From the NCBI GenBank assembly GCA_002224055.1, contig AZLU01000114.1:62001-126000 (forward strand): 64,000 nt of DNA, read 5' to 3'. The position numbers were made by a program, and so were the translations under genes. The notes below the pieces were generated by a model. It ran no database searches. It saw only the letters and a program-made list of their open reading frames with translations, and had not been told where the DNA came from. Shown one piece after another: positions 36,601 through 49,247 of this stretch. Origin of the DNA: Pezizomycotina sp. ARF18 (Eukaryota; Ascomycota). Positions within the stretch are counted from its first letter, which is position 1; each line of letters begins with the position of its first letter.

Positions 36601-39494
36601 GTAAAATTGAGTCAGCCTTTCGTAAGTTGATAAGAAAAGCGATTCTACGCTACCTTGTTCCTACTGAAGACGCCTTTCTAGGGAAGAAAGCAGTGATTGA
36701 TTGAAAATTGTGGCAAAGCAAGGAGAAAACGAACCTATCGCATCGGAAGCTTTTACTATAGCTTCATCTTCAATTTGCGGTGTCGAGCTGTTTCATCTTG
36801 AACCATCTTGAACCGCTTCGCCAGAGGGACATACTAGTGCGCCGACAGTAGAGGAGTTCCAATCTATTGCGGTGCGGGTCCATTTATTTTTGCGCTTCTT
36901 CAGGAGTAAGACTATTGGATGCTTCGTAAAAAACTCGCATTGATTCCTGAGAAGAGAAGGGACGAAATACTGGGGAAGAGTTGTCCTGGGGAGGAGGAGA
37001 GTCTGGTTACAAACAGAGAAAAGATGGAGAGAAAGCTTAAAAGACGGAAAGAAAGGTTGATGAAGGTATAATGTTTTTTCCTTTGAAGTGAGAAAGAATA
37101 AAATACTTAAGAAAAGAGCAAGAAGGGAAGGAATTGGGGGCAAGGTAAATGACACTTAATTTAATCCTCCAAGCTTGAGAATCGACTTACTTGGCTAAAC
37201 TATGCTAATACTACTACTACTACGTTTTGTGTAATTGTATTTATTTTACATTATACTGAGAATGCATCGAATGGTAATATTAGCACTGCGGCATGCAATG
37301 GAATTATATATACTTGGTATCGAAGTATTCAACTTCCACTTTCTCCGTCCATTGGTTATATATTGTTCGCCTTTTATCTTATTTTTGTTGAAATTAAGAA
37401 CTCCTTAAAAGTAGAAACGATAGGTAGAAACTAATAAAGATGAATTATGAATGATATATATATATATATATAAAAGCTAAAAATAAACTTATAGGAAACT
37501 TTATAGGCCTCAAGATGAAAATAAAAGGAGAATACTAACACATTATCAAGAAGTGAAAGGTGACTCCAGATTTACAAATTTCGAAGGTTGTAGAAACGCT
37601 ACTGTATTACCAGAGTATTGCATCTCAGTTCTTCCAATAGATCACTGGAACACGTCTGGAATTAGGAATAGGAAAATACTTACAGCGAGTATCGAGAACC
37701 TCGTACTCATTGCATAGGAAAAAGCCGTGTCGAAAAACGCACTCAAATGGGGATGAATGCTAATAAAATATACAATATGCGTATACGCCTGGACAGTCAG
37801 TATTTCCTTATTTCTAGAAACCTGTAGACCTCTTATGCATATTATCCTTGGTTAAAAATATCAGTTCATAGAGATACTAACGTATTGGGCCTCTTTATCG
37901 TTGATAATACATCCATGTTATGCAGTTTTTTCTTTAGCTGTATAAACAGGTTGGTTGAGTTATACTATCAACCTTCGTTTCGCTGCTAGACGCGTTCAAA
38001 GGCGGAGCTTGTGAGAATAATAGAAGGAAATTTTATAAAATAAAATTATGGAAGGAAAAAAGGACACTGATGTAAATTCCTACGTCATAAACATGATTGA
38101 TTGCTTTTCCTAGTCGCAGCTAAACTTTTTATAATAGCATAATAGTTACCATAACTATTAGGAACCGAACCTCTTACCGCCCGCCGATAGAGTTGTAGGC
38201 GTATAAAGAACGAATAAAAGGAAACGTCTTGACACCAAATTTTTTAATGAATTTTGACGGCATTTTACGGGTATTGCGTGTGGATATCTATTACACGTTG
38301 GATTATGTTGGTCTACTTGAAAAAGAAAAAAATAGGAAAAAAAGTACAAAGAAGACCTCGAACAAAATTAAATATTATTGTTGGCTGAGGAGATGTTCAG
38401 GTAAAAGCATTCCGTAGGAATTTATTTGATAATGCAAGCACATACTTCGGTTCTTCTGGAGAAATGAAGATTTATACGGAGTTGAATGCTACTCGTTGCT
38501 CTTGTACTTCGCCCAAAGGTTACTGTCGCTGAGTGACAACGTCCGAACGAACAATATCGAAAAATTTCTTCTGCGCCTCCGCCGCCGCATGAGCGCGGAA
38601 GATAGCTGCTACCGTCGTTCCGCTCCGCGCTCAGATGAGGCAGGATATTCCCAAGAATCTTGCGCCATGGGAAGAGTAATGCTGCTTCTCGACATGAGGT
38701 CCTTCATTTCGAGTAGGTTGCTAGCTAAGAGTTCCTTCGCTTTCTGAATCTTCCTCTTCTTATTTTGGTTTCTTTGTCTTTTTGTCTAGAGCAAAATCAA
38801 GGAAGTTGGGTTTAACGGACGAGATCCTATCCCTGAATGATATCCGCGTACGTTAGTTTTAGTGCATTTAAATAGCTCAATTAAAATCGTGATGAAATAA
38901 AATCAAGAAAGCGCAGGCGATGAATAGAGAAGCTGGGAGTTAGGTAGGGACAAGGTAGTGCTCGAGCCCCTATCCCTAACTTGAAGATAAGTAACAGGTA
39001 TATGCGTACCTTCGAGCAAGATTTCACTCGATGGGCCTGGCCTGGGGATTTTCAGTAAGTCCTTCAGTCTTACGGGCGTTCATACTGTTAGAAGGGTGTC
39101 TAGGATGAAATGCAGAGTGATGATAGTTGTGCAGTGTATTTGTAGTGATATTTGGGAGTATTTTTGGGAACCGTACAGACATGATTTTACCGGATGACCC
39201 ATATATCCAGACAGAAATAATACACCTCTCTTTGTCAATGTTCATGAGTCCTAAAAAATTGTAAAAGACTCCCTTTGGAGTGCATATTATCACGGAAACA
39301 CTCCTACAGACCTCATGCTCATCCTCAGACGACGAATCCCCTAACATGTAATCCCTGTAGTCCCTCATTAACGGCGTCCCTTCAAAATTTACATTAAATT
39401 AGTCATCAAATCCAAACACTATCTCAAGTTTGTATCATAGGAGCAAGATAGGAACTTACAGTAATGAGACTTCTCCAAGGATCAAAATCCAAGC
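36601..39494. other. 2.9-kb gene-poor stretch
   Basis: No conserved gene was recognised. It holds a TA microsatellite (about 37457-37472). On the minus strand near 38600-38745 a segment reads KAKELLASNLLEMKDLMSRS with coding-like composition but no visible context. The minus-strand frame 39024-39368 may be the far end of the following gene. Confidence 0.4.
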
Positions 39495-40714
39495 CTACAA
39501 TATCATTAAACACAGGAAAGTCGTACTACGACCGCCAATCACGTCTCTTTTCGTCAGCCTCAGAATCTCGATGAAGTACTTCGCGTGCGGCATTACGCGC
39601 TCTTGGTCCTCCGTTGCTTTTCTCTTGTCTCCACCAAAGCAGTAGTCGACGTCGAATTCGGTCGGGTCGGAGATTGTTTCGAGGAAGCCAGTGATGGCGC
39701 TCCACGGGATTTTATCCGCTCTTCTTTTCTCGTCGAGTTTCGCTTTGCACTTTCGCCGGCGATGTGGTATATGTATGCCCAAAAGTTTCGGAAGTTGCGT
39801 CCGTGAGGGCAGCCGAGCGTGCACATTGTTATCTCGCGCTTAAAGAAGTCTACAACGCTTTGGACTGTTTTTAGCCTGTAATTTATCTTGATCAGCATCA
39901 CTTTCACGGTGGTACTCTTTGGAGACGTTTGAATTGTGGATAAAAATACTCTTCCCCATAATAAATCGACAAACTCCTGCTTCGTCAGCTTCGTCATGTC
40001 AAAGTTCTGTTTGAAGTTTCCAAGAAACTCTTTTGCGAAGTAGAATGTTATGACCAGCATCGCGATGCCGCCTTTTCTGACGCCGATGTCTTCTTGGAAC
40101 TCGATGAGGCCGTCTTTGCCGAGCTTGGTCGACCTGCCGGCTGTAACAATCGTGCCTCATAGTATCAGCACTACATCAGCAAACCTTTGTCGGTAGAAAA
40201 TGAATAACTACTCACCGTACTCCTGTACAGCCCCCATACCGCCCTCTTCGTCTCGAATATCTCTGCGGGTTGTACAACCGGAGAAGCAATTTTATTCCCG
40301 CGTCTGTTTCTACCTTTATTCGGTGTAGTGATATCCCTCCCTTTCTTCTTCAGCGGGGTTACGGGAGCGCTACCCCCCATCGCTTCCGTTATCTTCTTCC
40401 TAGACCGGCCGCCATCACCTTCCCCCTTTTCGAGCTCGGCGTAGACACCTTCTCCGACGTCTCTTTCTTTGGTGTATTCTGGCTGCTAAAGTTCGAAACT
40501 GATTCCTCCCCACCCTCCGATTCGTAACCCTGGGAAGTCGAAGGCGGTTCCGAATTGAGCAATGAGGCCGGTATAAAATCTGAGGAGGTCTCTAACGAGT
40601 CGGACGATATTGATATTTCGGATGATGACGAGTCGGAGTTCTAATCCGATTCCGTCAGGTCTGCCGCCTCGACTGGCTCCTCCCTTTGGTCTTCGTTCGT
40701 GACCGCATGTTTTT
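39495..40714 (-). CDS. possible DCN1-like (potentiating neddylation) protein
   Basis: The N-terminal part is Ser/Glu-rich and disordered-looking (SNFSSQNTPKKETSEKVSTP, about 40430). It is followed by TTPNKGRNRRGNK and TKRAVWGLYRST at a GTGAGT donor (about 40215). The next exon reads GRSTKLGKDGLIEFQEDIGV, then MLVITFYFAKEFLGNF and TKLTKQEFVDLLWG (about 39960-40140). The order 'DG-x-x-F-x-D-x-GV, hydrophobic helix, TKQEF' recalls the first half of the PONY domain of DCN1, the cullin neddylation ligase. The second half (SVVDFFKRE, then KIPWSAITGFLETISD near 39700) fits less well. Frame changes at about 39930 and 39800 interrupt it. The assignment is tentative; it may be an orphan protein. Confidence 0.35.
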
Positions 40715-41741
40715 CTTTCTTTGGGTAGTTGAGTGGGTTGGAGGTATTCGTGGTTGTATAATAAAGTGTTTAATGTTGGGAGTAAAATTGAGATATAAGT
40801 GCACCGCGGCGTGTTTGAAGCAGCGAGAGAATCTTTTTTTTTTTTTTTTTTTTTTTTTGATCTACTTGGCAAATGATGGATTACTTACTTAGAAGTCTTC
40901 ATTGATTCTACTATGAGATTCGTCAATGAACAATTCTCTTCCAGAAATACGCCGTTGACGAAGATCAACGACTTTGACAGCGATTCGTGATTTCCGCTGG
41001 GATCAGTGGAAGGTTGGGAGAGGGATGTCGTTGAAAACCATGTTACACAAAACTACCAGGGTGTTTCTAAGAAAGGAAAATCAGTCAACGTCTTATATCC
41101 CGGTCTGAAGCGTGACGTATATTCGGGTCGTCCTTTGTCCCCCAGACATCCAATTTAAAGGCAAGCAAGTGTAACGCTTGCGGAGTTCGTGACTATCTTC
41201 CTTCTTATTTAAAAAACTATGAGGTTAAACTGTCATGCTACGAGGAACTACCAAAGATTATAAGCACGCTAACTTAATTAATAGCCGCAGCGAATCAAGC
41301 AGAGATACTACTAACTAAAAAAAAAGATGGAATATTATGATTTGATAAAGTTCTAGAGGAGAATTCCGTAAAGCAACAAGAATGGAAAAATACAGAACAA
41401 TAATTATAGACGTAAAATGCAAGATGATATAGCGATATAGGGAAATAAGATAGCTAGGGTTTCAGTTGCGCAAGATTCAAACTCTCGGAAATAAAAGAAA
41501 GAATGAAAAGAAAAGTTGCAAAGCTTAAAGATTTTTGGGCCGGTATAGATATTGAATGTTTCTTTTCTGTCCTGTGTCTCTTCTTTCCCTTCCTCTCCTT
41601 TTTTTCCAGGCCTCCTTATCTTTCCGATCACAAGCGTTGTGCCTTCAAATCGTTTAAATTATCGTTGGTCATTATTTTTCCGGGCAAAAATAGCTTTAGG
41701 ATAAGCCCTTCCGTAAACAGCGATCTTTTTTGAAAATTTCC
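40715..41741. other. intergenic region with T25 tract
   Basis: A T25 run lies at 40834-40858; its complement creates a spurious Lys-rich frame. No gene was recognised. Confidence 0.5.
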
Positions 41742-44479
41742 TCAACTGCAAGGGAACCGCGTGCCGACAACGCTATCAAATTTATCCAGTATCCGTTCGC
41801 CAACGATCTTTCCGTAGATTTCTTCCTTTCCAGCCCGCTCATAGCAACGAAGCCCAGCAGACCGTTGCAGCCCCTGCAGAGCAGCATGCTCGTCACGACC
41901 CTTGCGGCGAGTAAGTTAAAGCCGGCTTGACGGAGGAAAGACTCCCACTACCAAATAATTTTCAATTAGTAAACCCTCTTGATAAATGGAGTACTGAAAA
42001 AGAGGGCGAGGGATTTTTACCAAGCTCTGCCTATCATCCGCGATCCTACTTCGCATATCCTTATCAAACTCGGCGCCGTATTCCGCAAGCACAGAAATGA
42101 CCCAGCGCGCGACTTCTATTCCTTTGCCAGCGTCTTCTACCAGTAGTATATCAACGCCCGTGTCGAGGGAGTCCATGCACGCTGCGAAAGATGCGAAGGC
42201 TTGAGAATCGTACGGGCTTAGACCGCCGTCGGCGGTGAAGCTGACGAGCACGATGGTCTGCTCGTACCGCTCGCTCGCGGCGGCGATGCGGTCGCGGATA
42301 TCATCCGTGAGCTTTTGGCCGGGGAGCGGCTTCTGGCGGACTTTTTGGATCGTAGTAATGATGATACCCGTTTTTGGGGAGGCGATGATGTCGACTTCGT
42401 TGTTACAGCTCGCTTCGGAGGATTTTGGGTGTGGGAAGTGGGGATCTGGACTGCTGTTGAGACTGATGGTGGGTTTCGTAAAGATTAGATCACGTTCAAC
42501 GAACGTGGCGGCTTTGTAGAGGGATGTGAGCTGTTTGTATAGTTTTCTGTTCTCGAGGAGGGTGGTGGAGACGATGAAGATCCTCTCGGGGAGGTTCGTC
42601 ACAGCTGGTGTGTAGATTTGTCCCTTTATTGAATTTCGACCTGTGGAGTAGTTGTACCGCGTTCGCTAGACAGGGCAGAGTGTAGTGGAGACATTTCCTC
42701 TTCGATAGATATGGTCTGCTTTTGGTTTCGGAGGCTGAGGAAGGTAGATAGCTGCCGCTTCGGAGCATCGCGAATATTCAATATTTTAACCTTCTCCGAA
42801 AATAGACCGCTGAGAAGTGTATCCACTCCAGTCCTTTCCTTTTTCCGCCTGATGAGGCTATCGAGGTCGTTCTTCGGCTTCATCGGAGCGTACTCAAGCT
42901 CCTCTTCGGCCGCCAATTCTCCCTCTTTCAAAAACTTGAAATCCCGTTCTACAAGCTTAAGCTCTATCCTAGGACCTAGGTCAAGGTACTCCCCCATTAT
43001 CTCGTCGAATTTCACCTGCTCCTCCGCCGATATCATATCCCCTATTCCCATGTCCTTAACGCTACCCGTAAGCTTCCAAACGAGCTCGTCGATGTCAATG
43101 CTCTTCCTGTAATTCCACTTCTCGCCTTCTTTCCCCATCTGCTTCCTGAGACCCCTGAGGATACCGTCGGCGTTTTATCTTCCCACGGAGGCGTAGGTAA
43201 GCTGAAATCCATAATCGGGACGGTTACCTATCGGTATTATCCGCCTCGATAAGTTGCGCCTGCTCGATTTCCTGCATGATCTTCGTAGCCGCAGGTCGAA
43301 ACACCTTTTCAATCTCCCTCTCAACGCTATCATCCTCGATGAAGACGGCTACCGTCGTCCGGCGTCGCGAAGAAGCGTGGATCTCGAAAACTTCGTCTGA
43401 AAAATGGACGGTTTTCTTGACTTTTCTGTCGGACTGCGATGGTGTGAGCGGCATGAGGGGGACGTCGATTTTCAGGTCTGATATAGGCTTGTACGCCTCT
43501 GCAAAGCCGTTTGAAATATCCAATGGGGGATTACGTCGTCGGTAATTAAAGAAGGTCCGAACATTAGCTTTCTCGTGGATTCGAGTAGCTCAACGACGTC
43601 TTCCGTGATGACGAGGTGCTCTTCCACGACCCGCTTCCGGATGTTTTCGTCGTCTAACTCGCATCTGGTCGTATCAGGTTCGAGGTCGTAGCTGACTGGC
43701 GGATACAACGAGGTATAATGACTCTTGAGCGGAGACAACGGCGGCGATATCTTCTGCGGAATATTGGACTGTAGGTGATCTTAGCGATTCATTTCCCTTC
43801 AAAGTTTCAATTCTACCGAAAGAGAAATGAGCATTCAAGGGAGAAAATTAAACGCTCACCGGCTGCAACTCCCCCTCCAAATACTCCTCAGCAAATCCCT
43901 CTTAACAACCCTCACGCTCTCCCTCAAAAACATCATCGCCTCGCTATTCACCTCCAGCTTCTCCTTCGTGTAATTCCTCCTTAGTTCCTCCGCAGCTTTA
44001 CTCTCCTCCACCGACAACCCGAACCCGTAATCCTCCGCGGATCCTTACACAACCCCAAACTCCTCAGCGGAACATCGAGTAACCGTTCTCCGGCGCGCTG
44101 ATTCCAGCACCAGTTCTCAAAACACAGCATGGTTCCTCGATCTTCAGCCGTTTTGCACGCTCGTATTCGTCCGCCCATCCTTCTCTCTTCTTCGACGGTG
44201 CTTGTTGTCCGAGTGCGATGACGGACTCGAGGAACTTGGTGGATTCTTTGGAGACTTGTAATCGCTCGCTGAACGGGGACTTCGAGTTTGGTAGAGGCGG
44301 TATGCGGTGGACGTTTTGTAAGGAGAGGGAGTCCTCGCCCATTGCGTCCCGGGGTAGTTCGATGCGGGACATCGGCGAGACGGCATCGTGCTCCGCGGTA
44401 AGATTGTAGTGGTGCGCGTATTCGCGATCTTTTGGAGGTCTACGCTTTTTCGAAGAGGTGGGAGTTCGTTTACGGTCAT
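41742..44479 (-). CDS. DUF7102 protein, ZIP2/SHOC1-type XPF-like meiotic factor
   Basis: This is a predicted ZMM protein that binds branched recombination intermediates and promotes crossovers in meiosis. The start MTVNELPPLRKSVDL is at 44479. The N-terminal part has KSPFSERLQVSKESTKFLES (about 44260), ENWCWNQRAGERLLDVPLRS (about 44090) and DLEPDTTRCELDDE (about 43680). The middle has a VPIMDFSLPTPPWEDKTP block (about 43200), then WNYRKSIDIDELVWKL. The C-terminal XPF/ERCC4-like fold begins at about 42602 (ERIFIVSTTLLENRKLYKQL, then ATFVERDLIF, SPKTGIIITTIQKVRQKPLP, QTIVLVSF). A short intron leads to a helix-hairpin-helix-like end (WESFLRQAGFNLLAARVV, then KIVGERILDKFDSVVGTRF), stopping at 41742. 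The nuclease signature ERKxxxD of XPF is absent, as expected for ZIP2/SHOC1. Several frame changes (about 44110, 43540, 41840) are probably indels. Confidence 0.72.
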
Positions 44480-45831
44480 TTTTCGTTGTGTATTTGCGAT
44501 TGGAGTAGATGAGAGAAACGTGAGAGGGAGGATACGTGATATATGTTATAGGACTTCAGGTCAAGATCCGTGCTGGTAAGTTGCTGGAGATGAAATTTGA
44601 CCTATGGGAGGAGCTGTTGGTGTGCTTTGTGCAGGTCAAAAACTACTGAGATTATGAATACTTGTCGTCGATGAACTTGGCGTTGTGGTGGATTACAAAA
44701 TATTTTTTTGGTGAAGAAAGGTCGAGCCCAAAAATCCACCCTGGGTTGTCGTTCTGACGTGATCACAATAAATATGCTGCACCGAAACCGAAAAAAAAGA
44801 CGATGACGACGAAACATTGTGAAGCTCACGACATGCTGAATACATATAATTTAGACCAGTTTGGGATAATATTCAAGTTTTGCACACGTTCAAATTACTT
44901 CGATTTGAATTGAAAAATGACGAATCTTTCTAAGTAACAATATCTCCTAGGTATACACCAGTACTATAAACATGCCTGTAAAACGGATAGAATGGATGGT
45001 ATTCAAAAGAACCTCAAAACCTCAGAGGAGAAACACCAATTGTTCGTGAATAAGATTGCCAAGATTGAACTCCAGAAATGCAATGAGAAGACAATGAAGG
45101 ATAACCGTCAAAAGGGCATCGCGACAAAGGTGTCTCTTTTTACGAGAGAAGGGGAGAAAAGGAAAAGACCGAGAATAACTATATACTATAATACTTGCAG
45201 ATACAAAGGAAAGACTTCATCAAAGAACGGCCTTACTGTGAGTTGAAACAAAAAAAAAGGCCGAGGAAACAGGCCTTTAGCGCAGTAAAGGGAAACTAAA
45301 GCAAGAAACAGAATAGACTAAAAGGGGGATGATCTCGAGATCAATATCTTCAAACTGGTTGAGATATTGTATTAGACAAAACCGCTGCGGGAAGTGTATG
45401 GAAGGGGGAGGAAAGGAGGAAATGTGCAGTCGCAACGCCACTAATTACGGATAACAGAAATTATAGGCAAATATAATAAAAGAAACAAACCTCGAGTTAA
45501 TACTGTTAGACAAAATATTATAAGAGACTTGAAGAGAGAAGGGGATGCGTTATCCTTTTCTTTTTCCAACTGGGATCCAAAGGCAGCCGAATGCACCTGC
45601 TGTCTTCCAAGGATCAACGTACCCTCTTTTCAAGAGATATTATTGTTTCTCTCAAAATCTTCGAATTCAAAATGGATACAAAGCGTAACAAAATAACAAA
45701 ATAACCAACTGCCATGAAAGGTTTCAAAATTTTGACTGCTGTTAGTAGGTAAGTTTGTGCATTGCAATGGAATTGATTGAAAATACGGCCCGGTGCCGAT
45801 CGCAGAAAACATTTGGTCTTCTTCTCCTAGT
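44480..45831. other. intergenic region between the two meiotic genes
   Basis: 1352 bp between the start of the DUF7102 gene and the end of HEI10. The plus-strand frame 44992-45246 is Lys-rich with no known motif. No repeats were noted. Confidence 0.45.
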
Positions 45832-47409
45832 TTAAAAGGATGCCGTTCTCGGCTGTATGTGCCCTGCCCAGTCCTGCTGATACTGGTGAAGGTCGTTAGC
45901 GTATTGCCTTGCTGAAGACCTTGCGGCGGCGTTGGCGATCAGACCACTGTGAAGGCCTTCCGAACGTTGATTTCCGTTTCCAAAATTGTTGGCGTTAGCT
46001 ATGGAATTAAGAGTTCCTTGAGATACGAGCCCTAGGGTAGGACGGTGCTGAGTATTGTCGCTATGAGCACGTCCGTGGATGGAGTTTGTAAGGTTCTGTC
46101 CTGAAGATGGGCGACGTAAAGGGGTATTTGGATTCCTTGCAAAAGGTTAGTAGGCCGATACACATTTTCTTACGTAAACATGTCAGCTAACAAGAATGAG
46201 GGATGAATACCATTACCAGACCCAAGAAGGACCATTATTGCCATTGACATTACGAGACGGAATGAAGGAAGGAGGGCCATGTTGGTACGGTGAGTCCCTG
46301 GAGAGCGAGACGCCTCCACGCCGCCTCCCTGGGTTACGAAGTTTGGCAAGCTTATCCTAGTACCACAACGCCGGAGGGTGTCGCTACCGAGAGCTGTCCC
46401 GCCGATATTTTGACCAAGGCCGAGAGCTGGAGTATTGGAAGCAAGACCAGCTTGATTTCCGTGTTGTGGGGTCATAGGGATTTGATTTTGGGAAACGTGG
46501 GTCCTTTCGATCGTTTCAGCCGCTTCTTGGGCACTTGAATACATCAAGGTCTTGCGTCTGAGCCTGTCATATTGTTCCTAATTTAAGGTCAGCCAGATCA
46601 TTCCTTCGATGGCGGGCAGGAAGTATCACCATAAGCAGAAAGGCCCTTACCTGAATTTGCAACTGTTTACGACTCTTCTCCCGTAGTGCTTCAGCAAGCT
46701 CATGATTCTTCTTAGTCATGTTCTCGTTTCGATCGACAAAGCTACAGGGTTTGAATTATTAGCAAGTTGCCAAGGCTTAAATGAGGATATCGCTACCAAT
46801 TCCAAATACCTTTGACCCTGTCTGCAAATTGGTAACTTCATTGTTCGCATCATGGATAACGTTGTCGAGCTGGGCGCTGAGTCCGTTGAACTTGTCGCGA
46901 AGACCACCAGAGATGTGCTCCTGGTACACGCTGCATTGAAAAATTCAGATTAGTTCAATGTACCCTGCTTCACAGACTTGTGTCGACGCTCCGAGATATA
47001 CATTTCTTGCTGCGACTGATAGGACCAGAAGCTGATAGCCCTTCCAGCTATTTCCAGGATAACGGTCGATGCAAGCCACTGAGGATCGAAGACTTGTACT
47101 CGTCCGACGGATTGAGAAGGTTCACGGAAATGTCGTATTCGTTACCGAGAACTGTGTCACAAGCTGGACAGATATACTGGCCGTTGCGGTTCGCGACTGT
47201 AACAAAGTTGTTTGCACATTCCACGCAGAAACAATGGCTAAATTGAAAAAGGGGTTGAGGTCAGCATGGGTATATTGAGAATGACTGAACAGTATTCATG
47301 AAATATAATATTTAATGCCTTGGTCTCTTTACCTGCAATTTGTTACGACGACTTGATGTTCGAGCTGCTTCCTACAGGCTAGAACGTTGCAGCGGAGAGG
47401 CTGGTCCAT
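45832..47409 (-). CDS. hei10: HEI10/CCNB1IP1-type RING E3 ligase (ZIP3-like)
   Basis: HEI10 is a meiotic SUMO/ubiquitin E3 ligase that accumulates at designated crossover sites on the synaptonemal complex. It starts MDQPLRCNVLACRKQLEHQV (47409). A 97-bp intron joins VVTNC to SHCFCVECANNFVTV, completing the RING, followed by YICPACDTVLGNEYD and LNPSDEYKSSILSGL. The next block reads ILEIAGRAISFWSYQSQQE, one base out of frame (a missing G after TTG at about 47074). A GTATAT...TGCAG intron restores QQEIVYQEHISG. Then comes QLDNVIHDANNEVTNLQT, the start of the coiled coil, which continues after another intron with ENMTKKNHELAEALREKSRK. The tail is disordered (PNTPLRRPSSGQNL, QYANDLHQYQQDWAGHI), ending at 45832. 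Block order matches HEI10 throughout. Confidence 0.88.
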
Positions 47410-49222
47410 CTTGACGGCAACGTTGAGTCTCTAGTTGAATAGCTGCTCTAGGCTTAGAGAGGGGGAGGAAAGGATGAGGGTATGGCAGTTGCTAAATATG
47501 CTCCCGATTGATCTTTCGGCAGAAAAACGGGTTTTTAACGTGTTTTTGTGGGGAGGTTTGCTAAGCTCCGAAAGACGTAAAAACAAATCGGAAAGCTGTT
47601 TCAACGGAGAGAAGCACAGAAGCGAATCGACGAATATAGCAACAAGGGAAGCTCACGGAATTGAATCGTCCGTGTCCTCTTTATCTTCAAGGAGACTGAG
47701 CTTTGTTTGGCCGCTTTGTTTCAAGTTGGAGTTGGAAAACGAACGATGAAGCGGAATCACAAGAGAGAGGAAGAAAACGATATAATTTAAGTGATTAGTG
47801 AATAAATATTAATATCGTTTATCAATTTATTATTTTAATTATTTTGTTCTTCCTCGTCGATTCCTAATACCTTCGGTCGTTCAAAATTCAACAAACACCG
47901 AATGAAAGAAAAGAATTTAAAATATTATTGTTCTTTTTTCTTCTGGCAATTGAGGACCCTCTGCGGTTAAACTACTATTAAAATTCAATACGCCCGGCAA
48001 AGATAATCCGCCCTCCACCTTCCGGCAGCAGGTTCCCTAAGAGAAAATTCCAAAGCTTTCGTCTTTTTCTCTTCGATATCACGAATAGGAACCCGTTCCT
48101 CTTTGAATCTCAAATTGTGATGGAATGCCACGGAATTGGGTTCTCACTGTTTAGAGCATTTGATTCGGTTTCTTTTAGGTCGACTTGGAGCTTCGGAAGC
48201 CGCGAAAAAGCCAGGACTGGTAATGTTCGAAGTGGATGAAGGTTTTGCTGCTAAACGGATCTCTTCACCTGGGGCATTTTGTAGTGCTCTGTCCGGTTTC
48301 AACCTTTGCTATTTCTTCCTCCCTTCATCTTCCCCTCACGAGACTACGTTCAGTCCTGACCTTTTCATGCGAAGCTGCGTATCTCCTTGTAATAACCTTC
48401 TTTGCCTCCTCTTCCCATCTCCTTCATATCTATAAATATCCTTTCCTTAAAACTTCTTAAATACCTGTATTTGCTGGAATTGCTTTGTCTGTCCTGTTCT
48501 TCGCTGGAAGCAAAAGAGAGAGCTTACTTTCAATGGTCTTTGCTGGCATGGCACGTTAAATTCAGATGGATCTCTTCTCGAAGGCGATCCTCCTTGAAAC
48601 GGAAGTCACGATCTCATCCAAGAAAACCCTCCGATTACGGCGGGTGTTCTTGCGTTGGTTCCAGTGAAGTATGCCCACGTCTGGAATTTGCCGTTCGTGA
48701 GGTGTCGTAGGGCTCGTCCATGCACGCCACTCTGGCCCTGCTCCACGTCTGCTGCAGAAACGGACGCTTCCAATTATTCATCCGAGTGGCTCTTCCAAGC
48801 AACGGTCAACGTTTCCAAATGCATATGGTGCAAATTGGAAGCTGGAAAAGACCCGGATGGGTGGATGTACCAGCAGGAAGACGATCTTCAGACGCACGGC
48901 TAACAGCCTCTGTTAGTGGAATGCTAAGCGAGAGATTCTCGCTACTGAGTGCTGTCGGAAAATCGACAAAGCTTTGGGATTTTACAAAGCCGCACGGACT
49001 CTGAGAGCCGACTTTTTGTAAGCTCCACCTAATTCGACCTTCATATGCTCTTTAAAATTTCAATCCTTACAAGCCAAAAATCAGCTGCCTCGAATGTTAA
49101 AGAAAGAGGCCATCAAGTTGGGGGATGATGACATTGTGAGGCTACAAATTCTCCAGTCTGATTGGCTTCTTCTCTATCGAAATATTTTGTTTCGCGAACG
49201 ATTAATAAACGTCAGAGCTTAT

Positions 49223-49247
49223 AAAAAAAAAAAAAAAAAAAAAAAAA
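49223..49247. repeat. A25 tract
   Basis: Uninterrupted run of 25 A. Confidence 0.9.

Noticed and set aside
40486-40872. Minus-strand frame beginning with a run of Lys
   Set aside because: The Lys run is the complement of a T25 tract; the rest overlaps the DCN1-like gene in the wrong frame.
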